DNA of 5,489 nt from assembly GCA_021817755.1 (NCBI GenBank), contig JAKAGC010000331.1, positions 1-5,489 of the forward strand. Reading direction: 5' to 3'. This document shows positions 1 to 5,489 of this stretch, one piece after another. The notes below the pieces were generated by a model. The model was not told where the DNA came from, searched no databases, and saw only the letters and a program-made list of their open reading frames with translations. Every line of letters begins with the position of its first letter. Position 1 is the first letter of the stretch. The DNA comes from Acidobacteriota bacterium. Lineage in GTDB: Bacteria; Acidobacteriota; Aminicenantia; UBA2199. Made by a program: the position numbers and the translations under genes.

Positions 1-723
1 GATTTCAGCAAAAGAATAATTTTTTATGAAAACAGGAGTTAATGCTGGTAATGGATTTACAATGGAATGACCGAATCCTTTGGCAAAACGATAACCATCG
101 CCACTTGAACCGGAAAAAGGATATGACTTACCACCGGTGGCAATGACAAGAACAGAGGCGGTATATTCTCCCTTAGTTGTTTTTACATGAAATAAATCCT
201 CTACTTTTTGAGTGTCGAGTACGGTTTCGTTATAATGAATTTCTACATGGTTTTTATGTATCTCATGGATTAATACATCGAGTACATCTGTGGCACGTTG
301 GGAACTGGGAAAAACTTTGCCATTTTCATCATAGGTGACATATATACCTCTTTGCCGAAAAAATTGGATTAAATCTTCATTGGTGAAGGTTTTTAATGCT
401 GTTTTTAAAAATCTGGCATTGTCTCCATAATGAGAAAAGAATTGATCGATGGGGGAGGAATGAGTAATATTACACCTGCCGGAGCCGGACATTAAAAGCT
501 TTTTTCCGGGAGCAGGATTTTTTTCTAATAAAAGAATCCGATTTCTTTTGGGACTGTTTAGAGAAATTTGAAGGGCTGCAAACAATCCGGCAGGTCCGGT
601 TCCGATTATAATTATGAGGGGGCTTTTTTGAAAAACCGCCCCCTGAACCCCTGAAAAACTTTTTATATGTGTAGTCTTTTTTGAATTTGCTGCTGTGGAA
701 TCTTCTAAATTATTTTTTTCCAA
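1..723 (-). CDS. HI0933/YhiN/BaiN-family FAD-dependent oxidoreductase, 3' end cut by window edge
   Basis: The visible part is the first 241 codons of a flavoprotein in a family usually near 400 residues, so roughly the last 40% lies beyond base 1. Seen: a dinucleotide-binding strand and loop IIIIGTGPAG (residues 37-46); LLLEK with the ribose-binding acid E67; the family signature SGSGRCNIT at 79-87; GKVFPSS at 135-141; and ATGGKSYPFSGSSGDGY at 195-211. These fix the HI0933-like family (YhiN, BaiN), soluble FAD proteins whose substrates are mostly unknown; BaiN is linked to bile-acid reduction, which cannot be assumed here. The start is TTG at 723-721, chosen because an AGGAG site lies 8 bases upstream and no ATG, GTG or TTG follows in frame before the FAD motif. 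That gives an N-terminal extension of about 36 residues, of which 21-36 are encoded by a dispersed repeat. It follows the glycosyltransferase by 11 bases, so translational coupling is likely. Family call is firm; its reaction and its role in a glycan locus are unknown. Confidence 0.9.
   Translation of the reverse strand, partial: MEKNNLEDSTAANSKKTTHIKSFSGVQGAVFQKSPLIIIIGTGPAGLFAALQISLNSPKRNRILLLEKNPAPGKKLLMSGSGRCNITHSSPIDQFFSHYGDNARFLKTALKTFTNEDLIQFFRQRGIYVTYDENGKVFPSSQRATDVLDVLIHEIHKNHVEIHYNETVLDTQKVEDLFHVKTTKGEYTASVLVIATGGKSYPFSGSSGDGYRFAKGFGHSIVNPLPALTPVFIKNYSFAEI
616..666 (-). repeat. Dispersed G/C-run hairpin repeat, copy 1, inside the flavoprotein coding frame
   Basis: On the plus strand GGGGGC (618-623), a T run, one G, an A run and GCCCCC (638-643) form an inverted repeat. 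It is followed by ACCCC, then AAAAACTTTTT. The same order of blocks recurs at 2846-2897 in the same orientation, about four-fifths identical by eye with small indels. This copy is read through in frame and encodes residues 21-36 of the flavoprotein (KSFSGVQGAVFQKSPL), immediately before the FAD-binding strand. It has no U run after the stem, so it does not look like an intrinsic terminator. Confidence 0.8.
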
Positions 724-731
724 AATTGAAT

Positions 732-736
732 CTCCT
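732..736 (-). promoter_or_regulatory. Ribosome binding site for the flavoprotein, overlapping the upstream stop codon
   Basis: AGGAG on the minus strand, 8 bases before the TTG start at 723. It overlaps the TAG stop (735-737) of the upstream glycosyltransferase as TAGGAG. This site decides the non-ATG start and implies that ribosomes finishing the glycosyltransferase can reinitiate on the flavoprotein. Confidence 0.75.
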
Positions 737-1982
737 AAAGGATTTCGCGGAGCAAGCGTTCGAGCTTTTCGATTTGCACGGGGGACGAATACTTCCGGAT
801 TTTCTGGTGGTTTGTATTATACGAAGATTTATAAAACATTTCATCGGCTATAATTCGATGGAGGAGAGAAGCAATGGCATCAACCTGCTGAGGATGGACA
901 ACCCATCCGGTTTGGGTCTCATTAATGATTTCTTCGAGAACGGTTTTATAAGTTAATGCAAGGATGGGTTTTCCTGCATAAAGATACTCGAAAATTTTAG
1001 CGGAAACAGAACTGGTTCGGTCAGGTAGCGTAATAATTAGAAGCAATTGGGCTGCTGCCTGGAATGCGAGTGCCCTTGGACGGCTAACAAAACCATGCAA
1101 TTGGATAACAGAATTTTGAATTAAATCCTGAAGCTCTTTTAATTCCTCTTTCCGGTACTCGCCGACAAGATGAATACGAATGTGTTCGGCAAGAGCCTGA
1201 TTATTTTCTATAATCCGGCGAACGGCATGAAAGAAATACTCAACACGGTTACTGCGATCGGATAATGAAAACCGGCCTGTAAAAACGATATTAAAATGAG
1301 ATGAATCAAACGGAATGTCTGAGGGCAAATTTACGAGATCATCGGGATCAAACGCATTGGAAATAACTTCACATCGCGGGGGATGGTACTTTTCCCGGTA
1401 GTATTGAGTAATGGGCTGTGCAATGGTGGTGACTGCACTGGCTTGAGACAAAGCGTTTTCTTCAATTCGACGGTATGCTTCCATAATGCAATTGTAACGG
1501 TTCATTCGTTTTTTTTCGATTGGCTCGAAAATCAACCCATCTCTGAAATCAGCTACAAGGGGAATATTAAACGTCCTGGATAAATGGGTTCCGATTTCGA
1601 AGGTCTCTACCGGGGGATAAGTGGCTATAATGACATGGGGTTGTGACTGGTTTATAATCATCTGGCTGCGTTTTATAACACGCTGCTTCCACCATGAATA
1701 AATAGAATGGTATTTCCCAGCTTTATTCAATGCTTCGGTGTAAACCCTGAGAACAAGCCATTTAAAACGTTTCAGGAAACATTCACGTTTTCGATTGTAA
1801 CTGATATCACGAATTCTTATGATACTTGGATTGCCTTTTTCTGTGATATCGTTTCCATATGTATGGGTAAGAATAGAAACATTGTGCCCGAACCGTGCAA
1901 GGTATTTTCCCATCTGCACGGGCCGCATGGTTCCACCACTATTTACAGGGGGATAATAATAGGCAATAATTAGTATGTTCAT
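735..1982 (-). CDS. GT4-type (GT-B fold) glycosyltransferase, 415 aa
   Basis: A full-length retaining glycosyltransferase of the group 1/GT4 type, expected to move a sugar from a nucleotide-sugar donor to a growing glycan at the cytoplasmic face of the membrane. The N-terminal acceptor domain opens with strand MNILIIAYYYPP and a glycine loop at S15-G16-G17, followed by FGHNVSILT (31-39), VIIATYPP (117-124) and ADFRDGL (144-150). A linker with CEVISNAFDPDDL (204-216) leads into the C-terminal Rossmann domain: FNIVFTGRFS (230-239), RIHLVGEY (269-276), VIQLHGF (292-298) and SAKIFEYLYAGKPIL (327-341), which is the donor-binding region. No signal peptide or transmembrane segment is evident. The ATG start matches the family N-terminus, but the bases before it (CAGTGAACAAAG) hold no good Shine-Dalgarno. 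It follows the methyltransferase after 131 bases, the largest gap here, and may have its own weak promoter. Donor, acceptor and linkage cannot be read from the sequence. Confidence 0.92.
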   Translation of the reverse strand: MNILIIAYYYPPVNSGGTMRPVQMGKYLARFGHNVSILTHTYGNDITEKGNPSIIRIRDISYNRKRECFLKRFKWLVLRVYTEALNKAGKYHSIYSWWKQRVIKRSQMIINQSQPHVIIATYPPVETFEIGTHLSRTFNIPLVADFRDGLIFEPIEKKRMNRYNCIMEAYRRIEENALSQASAVTTIAQPITQYYREKYHPPRCEVISNAFDPDDLVNLPSDIPFDSSHFNIVFTGRFSLSDRSNRVEYFFHAVRRIIENNQALAEHIRIHLVGEYRKEELKELQDLIQNSVIQLHGFVSRPRALAFQAAAQLLLIITLPDRTSSVSAKIFEYLYAGKPILALTYKTVLEEIINETQTGWVVHPQQVDAIASLLHRIIADEMFYKSSYNTNHQKIRKYSSPVQIEKLERLLREIL

Positions 1983-2011
1983 CTTTGTTCACTGATTAAA
2001 CGGATTTCTCT

Positions 2012-2036
2012 GATAATTTTCGCTCACGAATTATTC
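2012..2036 (-). other. Possible small hairpin in the leader of the downstream glycosyltransferase
   Basis: On the plus strand GATAATTTTCG (2012-2022), loop CTCA (2023-2026) and CGAATTATTC (2027-2036) can pair: 4 bp next to the loop, a 2-base bulge, then 4-5 further pairs. It lies about 30-54 bases before the ATG at 1982. It is short and AT-rich, so it may be chance, and no known RNA motif is recognised. Confidence 0.25.
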
Positions 2037-2038
2037 AA

Positions 2039-2066
2039 ACTATCATGTATTTTTTTTTCATTTCAA
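2039..2066 (-). promoter_or_regulatory. Weak sigma70-like promoter candidate before the downstream glycosyltransferase
   Basis: Minus strand TTGAAA (2061-2066) is 5/6 to the -35 consensus, with a 16-base spacer containing a run of nine A, then GATAGT (2039-2044), 4/6 to the -10 consensus. It sits in the only sizeable intergenic gap of the cluster. In AT-rich DNA such matches arise by chance, so this is a candidate only. The rest of the gap (1983-2113) shows no gene and no clear terminator. Confidence 0.2.
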
Positions 2067-2113
2067 ATAACACAACATGCGAAGAAGAGTTGGCGTAGGG
2101 AGATTGGGTTTGA

Positions 2114-2836
2114 TTAATGCTTGATTGCAATTATAAAGGCATAATCTTTTAGTATGTCGGTACGCGCACTTTTTTGGGGTTCAAAACCACACTGCCGTAT
2201 CAATTCTTCGAGCTCTTCTATGGAATACCGCTTATACCCAACAGAAGATTTTTTCTGATCGGTTTCGACATTGAACTGGATATATAAATAACCCTTATCC
2301 GAGCATAAATAATTCACTTTTTGGAGTATGGCACGAATACGTTTTAATGATAAAATCTGGATAATCCCTATCATACATATAAGATCAAATTTCCCGGGAT
2401 TTTGCATATGAAATGTTTGGTCGGTTTCGATGTCGAGTATGTGAATGGGCACCTGAGGAACGAGCTTACGTGTGAATTTTTCAACAATCTCTTTTGATAT
2501 ATCGATGCCTTCAAAATGACTCTTAGGAGAAATGGAGAGCATTTGCTTTAAATACCGCCCTGTTCCGCATCCGATATCGAGAACAGAAACAGGTGGCTTG
2601 ATTTCGTGGAATAGGTTCTCCATGAGTGCGACAATCTTTTGCTGGTCATTCTCACCGGTGTACCCATCCACTTCGCTTGGGTCGATTCCTTCGGGCGACT
2701 GGAAATGTAGTCCACGATAATAGGATTTATAACGGATGCTGTCCCACCCACATGCATAAATTAGTTTTTTATATGGCTTTATTCGTAAAAGGATCCGGTG
2801 GATGAAATAGAGTATTGATTTTATTGGTTGTTTCAT
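2114..2836 (-). CDS. Class I SAM-dependent methyltransferase, 240 aa
   Basis: A Rossmann-type methyltransferase, using S-adenosylmethionine to methylate an unidentified substrate; in this setting a sugar hydroxyl or a glycolipid intermediate is the likeliest, by inference. Motif I is VLDIGCGTG (85-93); the acidic end of strand 2, which binds the ribose, lies in FEGIDIS (108-114, D112); HILDIE (132-137) would flank the adenine; FDLICMIGIIQIL (150-162) is the strand 4/motif IV region; and YSIEELEELIRQCGF (204-218) is the usual late helix seen in Methyltransf_11/25-type proteins. About 80 residues precede motif I, with a basic and hydrophobic stretch at 7-20 that might touch the membrane. The length is normal for such enzymes. 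ATG at 2836 is the only sensible start, but the bases before it (TTAACAGAAAA) carry no Shine-Dalgarno, and the dispersed hairpin repeat begins about ten bases upstream. The upstream glycosyltransferase ends 84 bases earlier. Confidence 0.88.
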   Translation of the reverse strand: MKQPIKSILYFIHRILLRIKPYKKLIYACGWDSIRYKSYYRGLHFQSPEGIDPSEVDGYTGENDQQKIVALMENLFHEIKPPVSVLDIGCGTGRYLKQMLSISPKSHFEGIDISKEIVEKFTRKLVPQVPIHILDIETDQTFHMQNPGKFDLICMIGIIQILSLKRIRAILQKVNYLCSDKGYLYIQFNVETDQKKSSVGYKRYSIEELEELIRQCGFEPQKSARTDILKDYAFIIAIKH

Positions 2837-2845
2837 TTTTCTGTT

Positions 2846-2897
2846 AAGGGGGGCTTTTTGAAAAACGCCCCCCTTTACCCCCTTAAAACTTTTTGAT
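2846..2897 (-). repeat. Dispersed G/C-run hairpin repeat, copy 2, between glycosyltransferase and methyltransferase
   Basis: On the plus strand AAGGGGGGC (2846-2854), TTTTT, G, AAAAA, one bulged C and GCCCCCCTT (2867-2875) form a near-perfect stem of about 14 bp. An alternative pairing joins TTAAGGGGG (2844-2852) to CCCCCTTAA (2878-2886), so two mutually exclusive folds are possible. The block order continues with ACCCCC and AAAACTTTTT and matches copy 1 at 616-666 in the same orientation. It fills most of the 84-base gap and ends about ten bases before the methyltransferase ATG. No U run follows the stem on the transcript, so a standard intrinsic terminator is unlikely. Confidence 0.8.
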
Positions 2898-2927
2898 AAT
2901 TTATTTCCAGGGAAAGTTTTTTAAGGG
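2880..2927 (-). repeat. Imperfect inverted repeat around the glycosyltransferase stop codon
   Basis: CCCTTAAAACTTT (2880-2892) pairs with AAAGTTTTTTAAGGG (2913-2927): 13 base pairs with a 2-base bulge and a 20-base loop. The TAA stop of the upstream glycosyltransferase (2921-2923) lies in one arm, and the other arm is shared with dispersed repeat copy 2. It may be an outer part of that repeat or a 3' end stabilising hairpin; its function is unproven. Confidence 0.45.
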
Positions 2928-4072
2928 TTTAATGGGATGGTCTTTTGGATAACGTTAAGGAGTTGTTCCATGTTTTTCTCTGCGGTTAATTCCCGGGCTG
3001 CAATATTGGCCTTTTCCTTGTATTCCATGATTTGTTGAGCTGTTAAACGATTCAATTCATTGGCCATCTGTTGAGGCTGAAAACTGCTTAATACGATACC
3101 GCATTGGTACTGATTCACAATTTCCGCCTGAGGCTGAGGAAAAGGTCCGGTTACTATTCCAAGACGGGCTTGGAGGGATTCAAAAAATTTATTACCTAAA
3201 GCATACCGCAAATTCAAAGAATTGGGTTTGAATATGAGTAATGATAAATCATATGCATTGGTTTTAGGGACTATTTGCTCCCTGGATACCGGGGGAATGA
3301 GCCGGACCTTGGAACTGGTTGATACCATGGCTTCAAGTTTTTTATAATAGTTTTTATCAAGAGGAACAAGTATCAAATCAAGTTGAAAGCGGGAATCAAG
3401 GTACTGTGCAAGATGAATCATGGATTCCCATTGTCTGTGAGGAAGTGCGATCCCATGGGAGATGAGTCGTATTTTATCTTTTTCAACCGGTACAGGCGAT
3501 GCTTCCGTATACTCGGTAGCATTGGTGATAACGACAGGATCAATTCCATAGTTCTTTTTATACTCCCTTGCAATGGGTTGAGTTACGGTAATGAATTGAT
3601 GGCACTGTTGAAGATATGTTTTACATAAATATTGGTTGTAAGGCTGGAAAAAGAATCGCCAGATAAATTGCTCTTCAAAATGCCGGGGAGTATACTCATG
3701 AGCATCCCATAATACTTTAGGCTGATTGGGAGCACTTTCAGCGATTTTTAAAGCAAAAGGAAGAGTTTCAATGTCATTGGCATAAATAAGATCAAAATGC
3801 CTTTTGGATAAAATTGGAATAAGGGGTTGATAATCATATAAACTCCAGTATATTTTTTCAAAGCGGTGAAGCTTATATTCAAGGGCCCGGAAGAGTTTTC
3901 CAAAGGAGGAGCGGGTAACTTGTGAAATAGGGTAAAATTCAACATCATCGAGCTCAGGACTATGAGTCCCGATAGTGGTTATTTTATAATACTTTCTTAA
4001 ATAATCGATCTGCCGGAACACACGGGGATCCGTATTTAAATCTGAAAACGCTATAATCAATATATGCTGCAT
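2921..4072 (-). CDS. GT4-type (GT-B fold) glycosyltransferase, 383 aa
   Basis: A second full-length group 1/GT4-like glycosyltransferase, more divergent than the one downstream. The N-terminal domain begins MQHILIIAFSDLNTDPRVFRQ, where the NTDPRV block (13-18) replaces the usual glycine loop, as in many GT4 relatives. It continues with LIYANDIETLPFA (95-107) and DAHEYTPRHFEE (123-134), conserved in this subgroup, then FITVTQPIAREY (160-171) and VVITNA (180-185). The C-terminal domain shows IRLISHGIAL (201-210), KVRLIPPVS (255-263), DLSLLIF (275-281) and LRYALGNKFFESLQARLGIVTGP (288-310), the donor-binding region that in relatives reads like NK.FE.l.aG.P. There is no signal peptide or clear transmembrane helix, so a cytoplasmic or peripheral enzyme is expected. 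Its ATG has a strong AAGGAG site and starts 33 bases after the asparagine synthetase-like gene, so the two are almost certainly one operon. The sugar and linkage are unknown. Confidence 0.88.
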   Translation of the reverse strand: MQHILIIAFSDLNTDPRVFRQIDYLRKYYKITTIGTHSPELDDVEFYPISQVTRSSFGKLFRALEYKLHRFEKIYWSLYDYQPLIPILSKRHFDLIYANDIETLPFALKIAESAPNQPKVLWDAHEYTPRHFEEQFIWRFFFQPYNQYLCKTYLQQCHQFITVTQPIAREYKKNYGIDPVVITNATEYTEASPVPVEKDKIRLISHGIALPHRQWESMIHLAQYLDSRFQLDLILVPLDKNYYKKLEAMVSTSSKVRLIPPVSREQIVPKTNAYDLSLLIFKPNSLNLRYALGNKFFESLQARLGIVTGPFPQPQAEIVNQYQCGIVLSSFQPQQMANELNRLTAQQIMEYKEKANIAARELTAEKNMEQLLNVIQKTIPLNP

Positions 4073-4078
4073 TCTATT

Positions 4079-4084
4079 CTCCTT
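4079..4084 (-). promoter_or_regulatory. Strong ribosome binding site for the 383-aa glycosyltransferase
   Basis: AAGGAG on the minus strand, 6 bases before the ATG at 4072, in the 33-base gap after the upstream stop. It confirms the chosen start and contrasts with the methyltransferase and the 415-aa glycosyltransferase, whose starts lack a clear Shine-Dalgarno. Confidence 0.8.
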
Positions 4085-4105
4085 CTACGGATTTTTTTAT
4101 TCCTA

Positions 4106-5488
4106 TTATAAACGAAACACTTTTTTCCATACGGCGAAACTGATGATATTCCATATGATGCGTATATCATCATAGTTTGCATTTTGGATACGGCTATCCC
4201 ATTGTTCCAATAATCTTGGAACATCTATAAAAGAATCTATTTCTCTGTTTAAATAAGCTTTCAATGGTTCTTTCAACCGGGCAAGCCAGAGAGAATCAGG
4301 GATGAAAAATCCTTTCTTATCGGTCCGTAATCGAATCTCATCCGGGATAATGTCTTTCATGGCTTCGCGTAGTAAATACTTACTCCATCCATTGTGGATT
4401 TTATAAACAGGAGGAATACGGAATACATATTCGATGAGTTTTAAATAATCCGAAAATGGAGCGCGTGCTTCCACAGAAAAACGCATGGAGTTCCGGTCTT
4501 CGTATTTTAAAAGATTTCCGAGTTTTTGCCGGGTAAAGAATTCGAGGAGCATGGTATTCATGGATGAAAAGTCCCTGTCACGAATAAGATCAAAACGGTG
4601 TTTTTGGGATTCCCAGAATTCTTTTTTTATAAATTGTTGAGGCCCTTTAGGGGTTGTCCTGTATTTCCGGATTACAGAATATGGAATAAATTTTCGCCGG
4701 ATTTGTTTAATTAAATCGGTACGGAGTTGGTTTTTATAGAGCGGGGCATTGTTTAGATGGTTCCATTCGCGTGAAAATCCTTTCATATCAAAATGATTAA
4801 GAAACTGGTAAAACAGTACGGGGTAATACATGGTATAACCGGTGAAGAGTTCGTCGGCACCTTGACCATCGAGAAGAACTTTCACATTATTTTCGTGCGC
4901 GAGCTTCATAACTCGATATTGGGCATATACAGATGGAGAACCGTAAGGGGTATCCTGGGTATATGCAATATCTTCGATATCCTGCAAGAATTCATCTGGT
5001 TGAGGGGTGGTGAGGAAGGATTGAGCTTTTGCATGTTGAGCGGCTTTTATGGCCCATGGTGTTTCATCGATTGGAGTATTGGGAAAAGAAGCGGTAAATA
5101 CTTTTTGTTGGCCCTGGGTATGAGTATCGATTCCTTTTTCTTGGGCGATTAAGCGGCTGATGGAGCATACGACTGCGGAACTGTCTATGCCTCCGCTTAA
5201 TGCAGATCCAACCGGAACATCTGAACGTAACCGGAGCCGTATACCTTCAAGAATGAGTTCACGGATATCTCGAATATACTCTTTTGATTGGGATTCATTA
5301 AATGGATACCACTTCTCTTCGCTGTAAAGTGAATAGTATTTCCAGGTATTGAATGTTCCATCGGGGAAATTATATAAAAATGCATGCGATGGCTTCAATT
5401 CGAAAATATTTTTAAAGAAGCCTTTATCTTCAAGATTGGGTGCACCTAATATTATAAAATCAAAAAGGGTTTCGGGTACAAGTTCTTT
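4106..5488 (-). CDS. asnB: Asparagine synthetase B-like glutamine amidotransferase, 5' end cut by window edge
   Basis: The frame is open to the right edge, giving 460 visible residues of a family usually near 600-650; the N-terminal glutaminase domain with its Cys2 nucleophile is mostly outside. A TTG at 5398 is not the true start, because upstream codons continue the family pattern (FDFIILGAPNLEDKGFFKNIFELKPSH). The synthetase domain shows the ATP pyrophosphatase P-loop SGGIDSS (visible residues 98-104), DGQGADELFTGY (207-218), a DRNSMRFSVEARAPFSDY block, and the late LRTDKKGFFIP block. The family makes asparagine from aspartate, ATP and glutamine. Homologues in polysaccharide loci are thought to amidate uronic-acid sugars (WbpS of Pseudomonas O-antigen is the usual example), a plausible alternative given the two glycosyltransferases downstream. 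APFSD has Ser where relatives usually have Leu (PFLD), an unremarkable change unless the substrate pocket is involved. The gene ends with tandem stops TAA-TAG. Family certain; substrate not. Confidence 0.93.
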   Translation of the reverse strand, partial: KELVPETLFDFIILGAPNLEDKGFFKNIFELKPSHAFLYNFPDGTFNTWKYYSLYSEEKWYPFNESQSKEYIRDIRELILEGIRLRLRSDVPVGSALSGGIDSSAVVCSISRLIAQEKGIDTHTQGQQKVFTASFPNTPIDETPWAIKAAQHAKAQSFLTTPQPDEFLQDIEDIAYTQDTPYGSPSVYAQYRVMKLAHENNVKVLLDGQGADELFTGYTMYYPVLFYQFLNHFDMKGFSREWNHLNNAPLYKNQLRTDLIKQIRRKFIPYSVIRKYRTTPKGPQQFIKKEFWESQKHRFDLIRDRDFSSMNTMLLEFFTRQKLGNLLKYEDRNSMRFSVEARAPFSDYLKLIEYVFRIPPVYKIHNGWSKYLLREAMKDIIPDEIRLRTDKKGFFIPDSLWLARLKEPLKAYLNREIDSFIDVPRLLEQWDSRIQNANYDDIRIIWNIISFAVWKKVFRL

Positions 5489-5489
5489 C

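Noticed and set aside
681..956. Plus-strand open frame of 91 codons
   Set aside because: It runs antisense to the end of the 415-aa glycosyltransferase and the start of the flavoprotein, with no motif support.
2034..2058. Tiny minus-strand frame starting ATGAAAAAA in the 1983-2113 gap
   Set aside because: It encodes only eight residues (MKKKYMIV) before TGA and has no ribosome binding site; the A run explains it.
2846..2875. Hairpin considered as a rho-independent terminator after the 383-aa glycosyltransferase
   Set aside because: The stem is strong, but no U run follows it on the transcript in either direction, and the same element occurs inside a coding frame at 616-666.
4141..4172. Perfect 9-base inverted repeat TGATGATAT / ATATCATCA with a 14-base loop
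   Set aside because: It lies inside the conserved-frame 3' end of the AsnB-like gene, where codons for Asp-Asp-Ile and Asn-Ile-Ile-Ser explain the AT-rich arms. It is not followed by a T run or a gene boundary.
4793..5152. Plus-strand open frame of 119 codons
   Set aside because: It is antisense to the P-loop and GQGADE region of the AsnB-like gene, whose motifs are clear; the plus-strand protein shows no recognisable domain.
5396..5398. TTG as the start of a 430-residue AsnB-like protein
   Set aside because: The same frame stays open upstream to the window edge and its translation fits the family, so this TTG is an internal Leu codon.

Overview
The window is a compact stretch of bacterial chromosome, fairly AT-rich, in which every recognisable gene lies on the minus strand. 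Reading in the direction of transcription (right to left) the order is: a class B glutamine-dependent asparagine synthetase-like protein (5' end outside the window), a GT4-type glycosyltransferase, a class I SAM-dependent methyltransferase, a second GT4-type glycosyltransferase, and an HI0933/YhiN/BaiN-type flavoprotein (3' end outside the window). No rRNA, tRNA, CRISPR array, transposase or phage gene is visible. No stretch over 300 bases lacks a gene; the longest gap is about 131 bases (1983-2113).

The first four genes look like part of a cell-surface polysaccharide locus (O-antigen, capsule or exopolysaccharide). Two retaining GT-B glycosyltransferases would add sugars to a carrier-linked glycan, the methyltransferase could decorate a sugar, and the AsnB-like protein could amidate a carboxylate, either aspartate or a uronic-acid sugar. 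That assignment rests on family membership and co-orientation. No polymerase, flippase or nucleotide-sugar gene lies inside the window to settle which glycan is made. The flavoprotein has no obvious role in glycan synthesis, but its ribosome binding site overlaps the stop codon of the preceding glycosyltransferase, so it is probably co-translated with it.

The most unusual structure is a dispersed G/C-run hairpin repeat of about 51 bp, present twice in the same orientation (616-666 and 2846-2897). One copy fills the gap between the first glycosyltransferase and the methyltransferase, ending just before a methyltransferase start that has no clear ribosome binding site. The other copy lies inside the reading frame of the flavoprotein and encodes its residues 21-36, directly before the FAD-binding beta strand. 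This looks like a palindromic mobile repeat that has been kept in frame as protein-coding sequence.

The source organism cannot be named from this sequence. Shine-Dalgarno sites on some genes, a TTG start and the gene content fit a free-living, probably Gram-negative bacterium with surface glycans, but the phylum is not determined.
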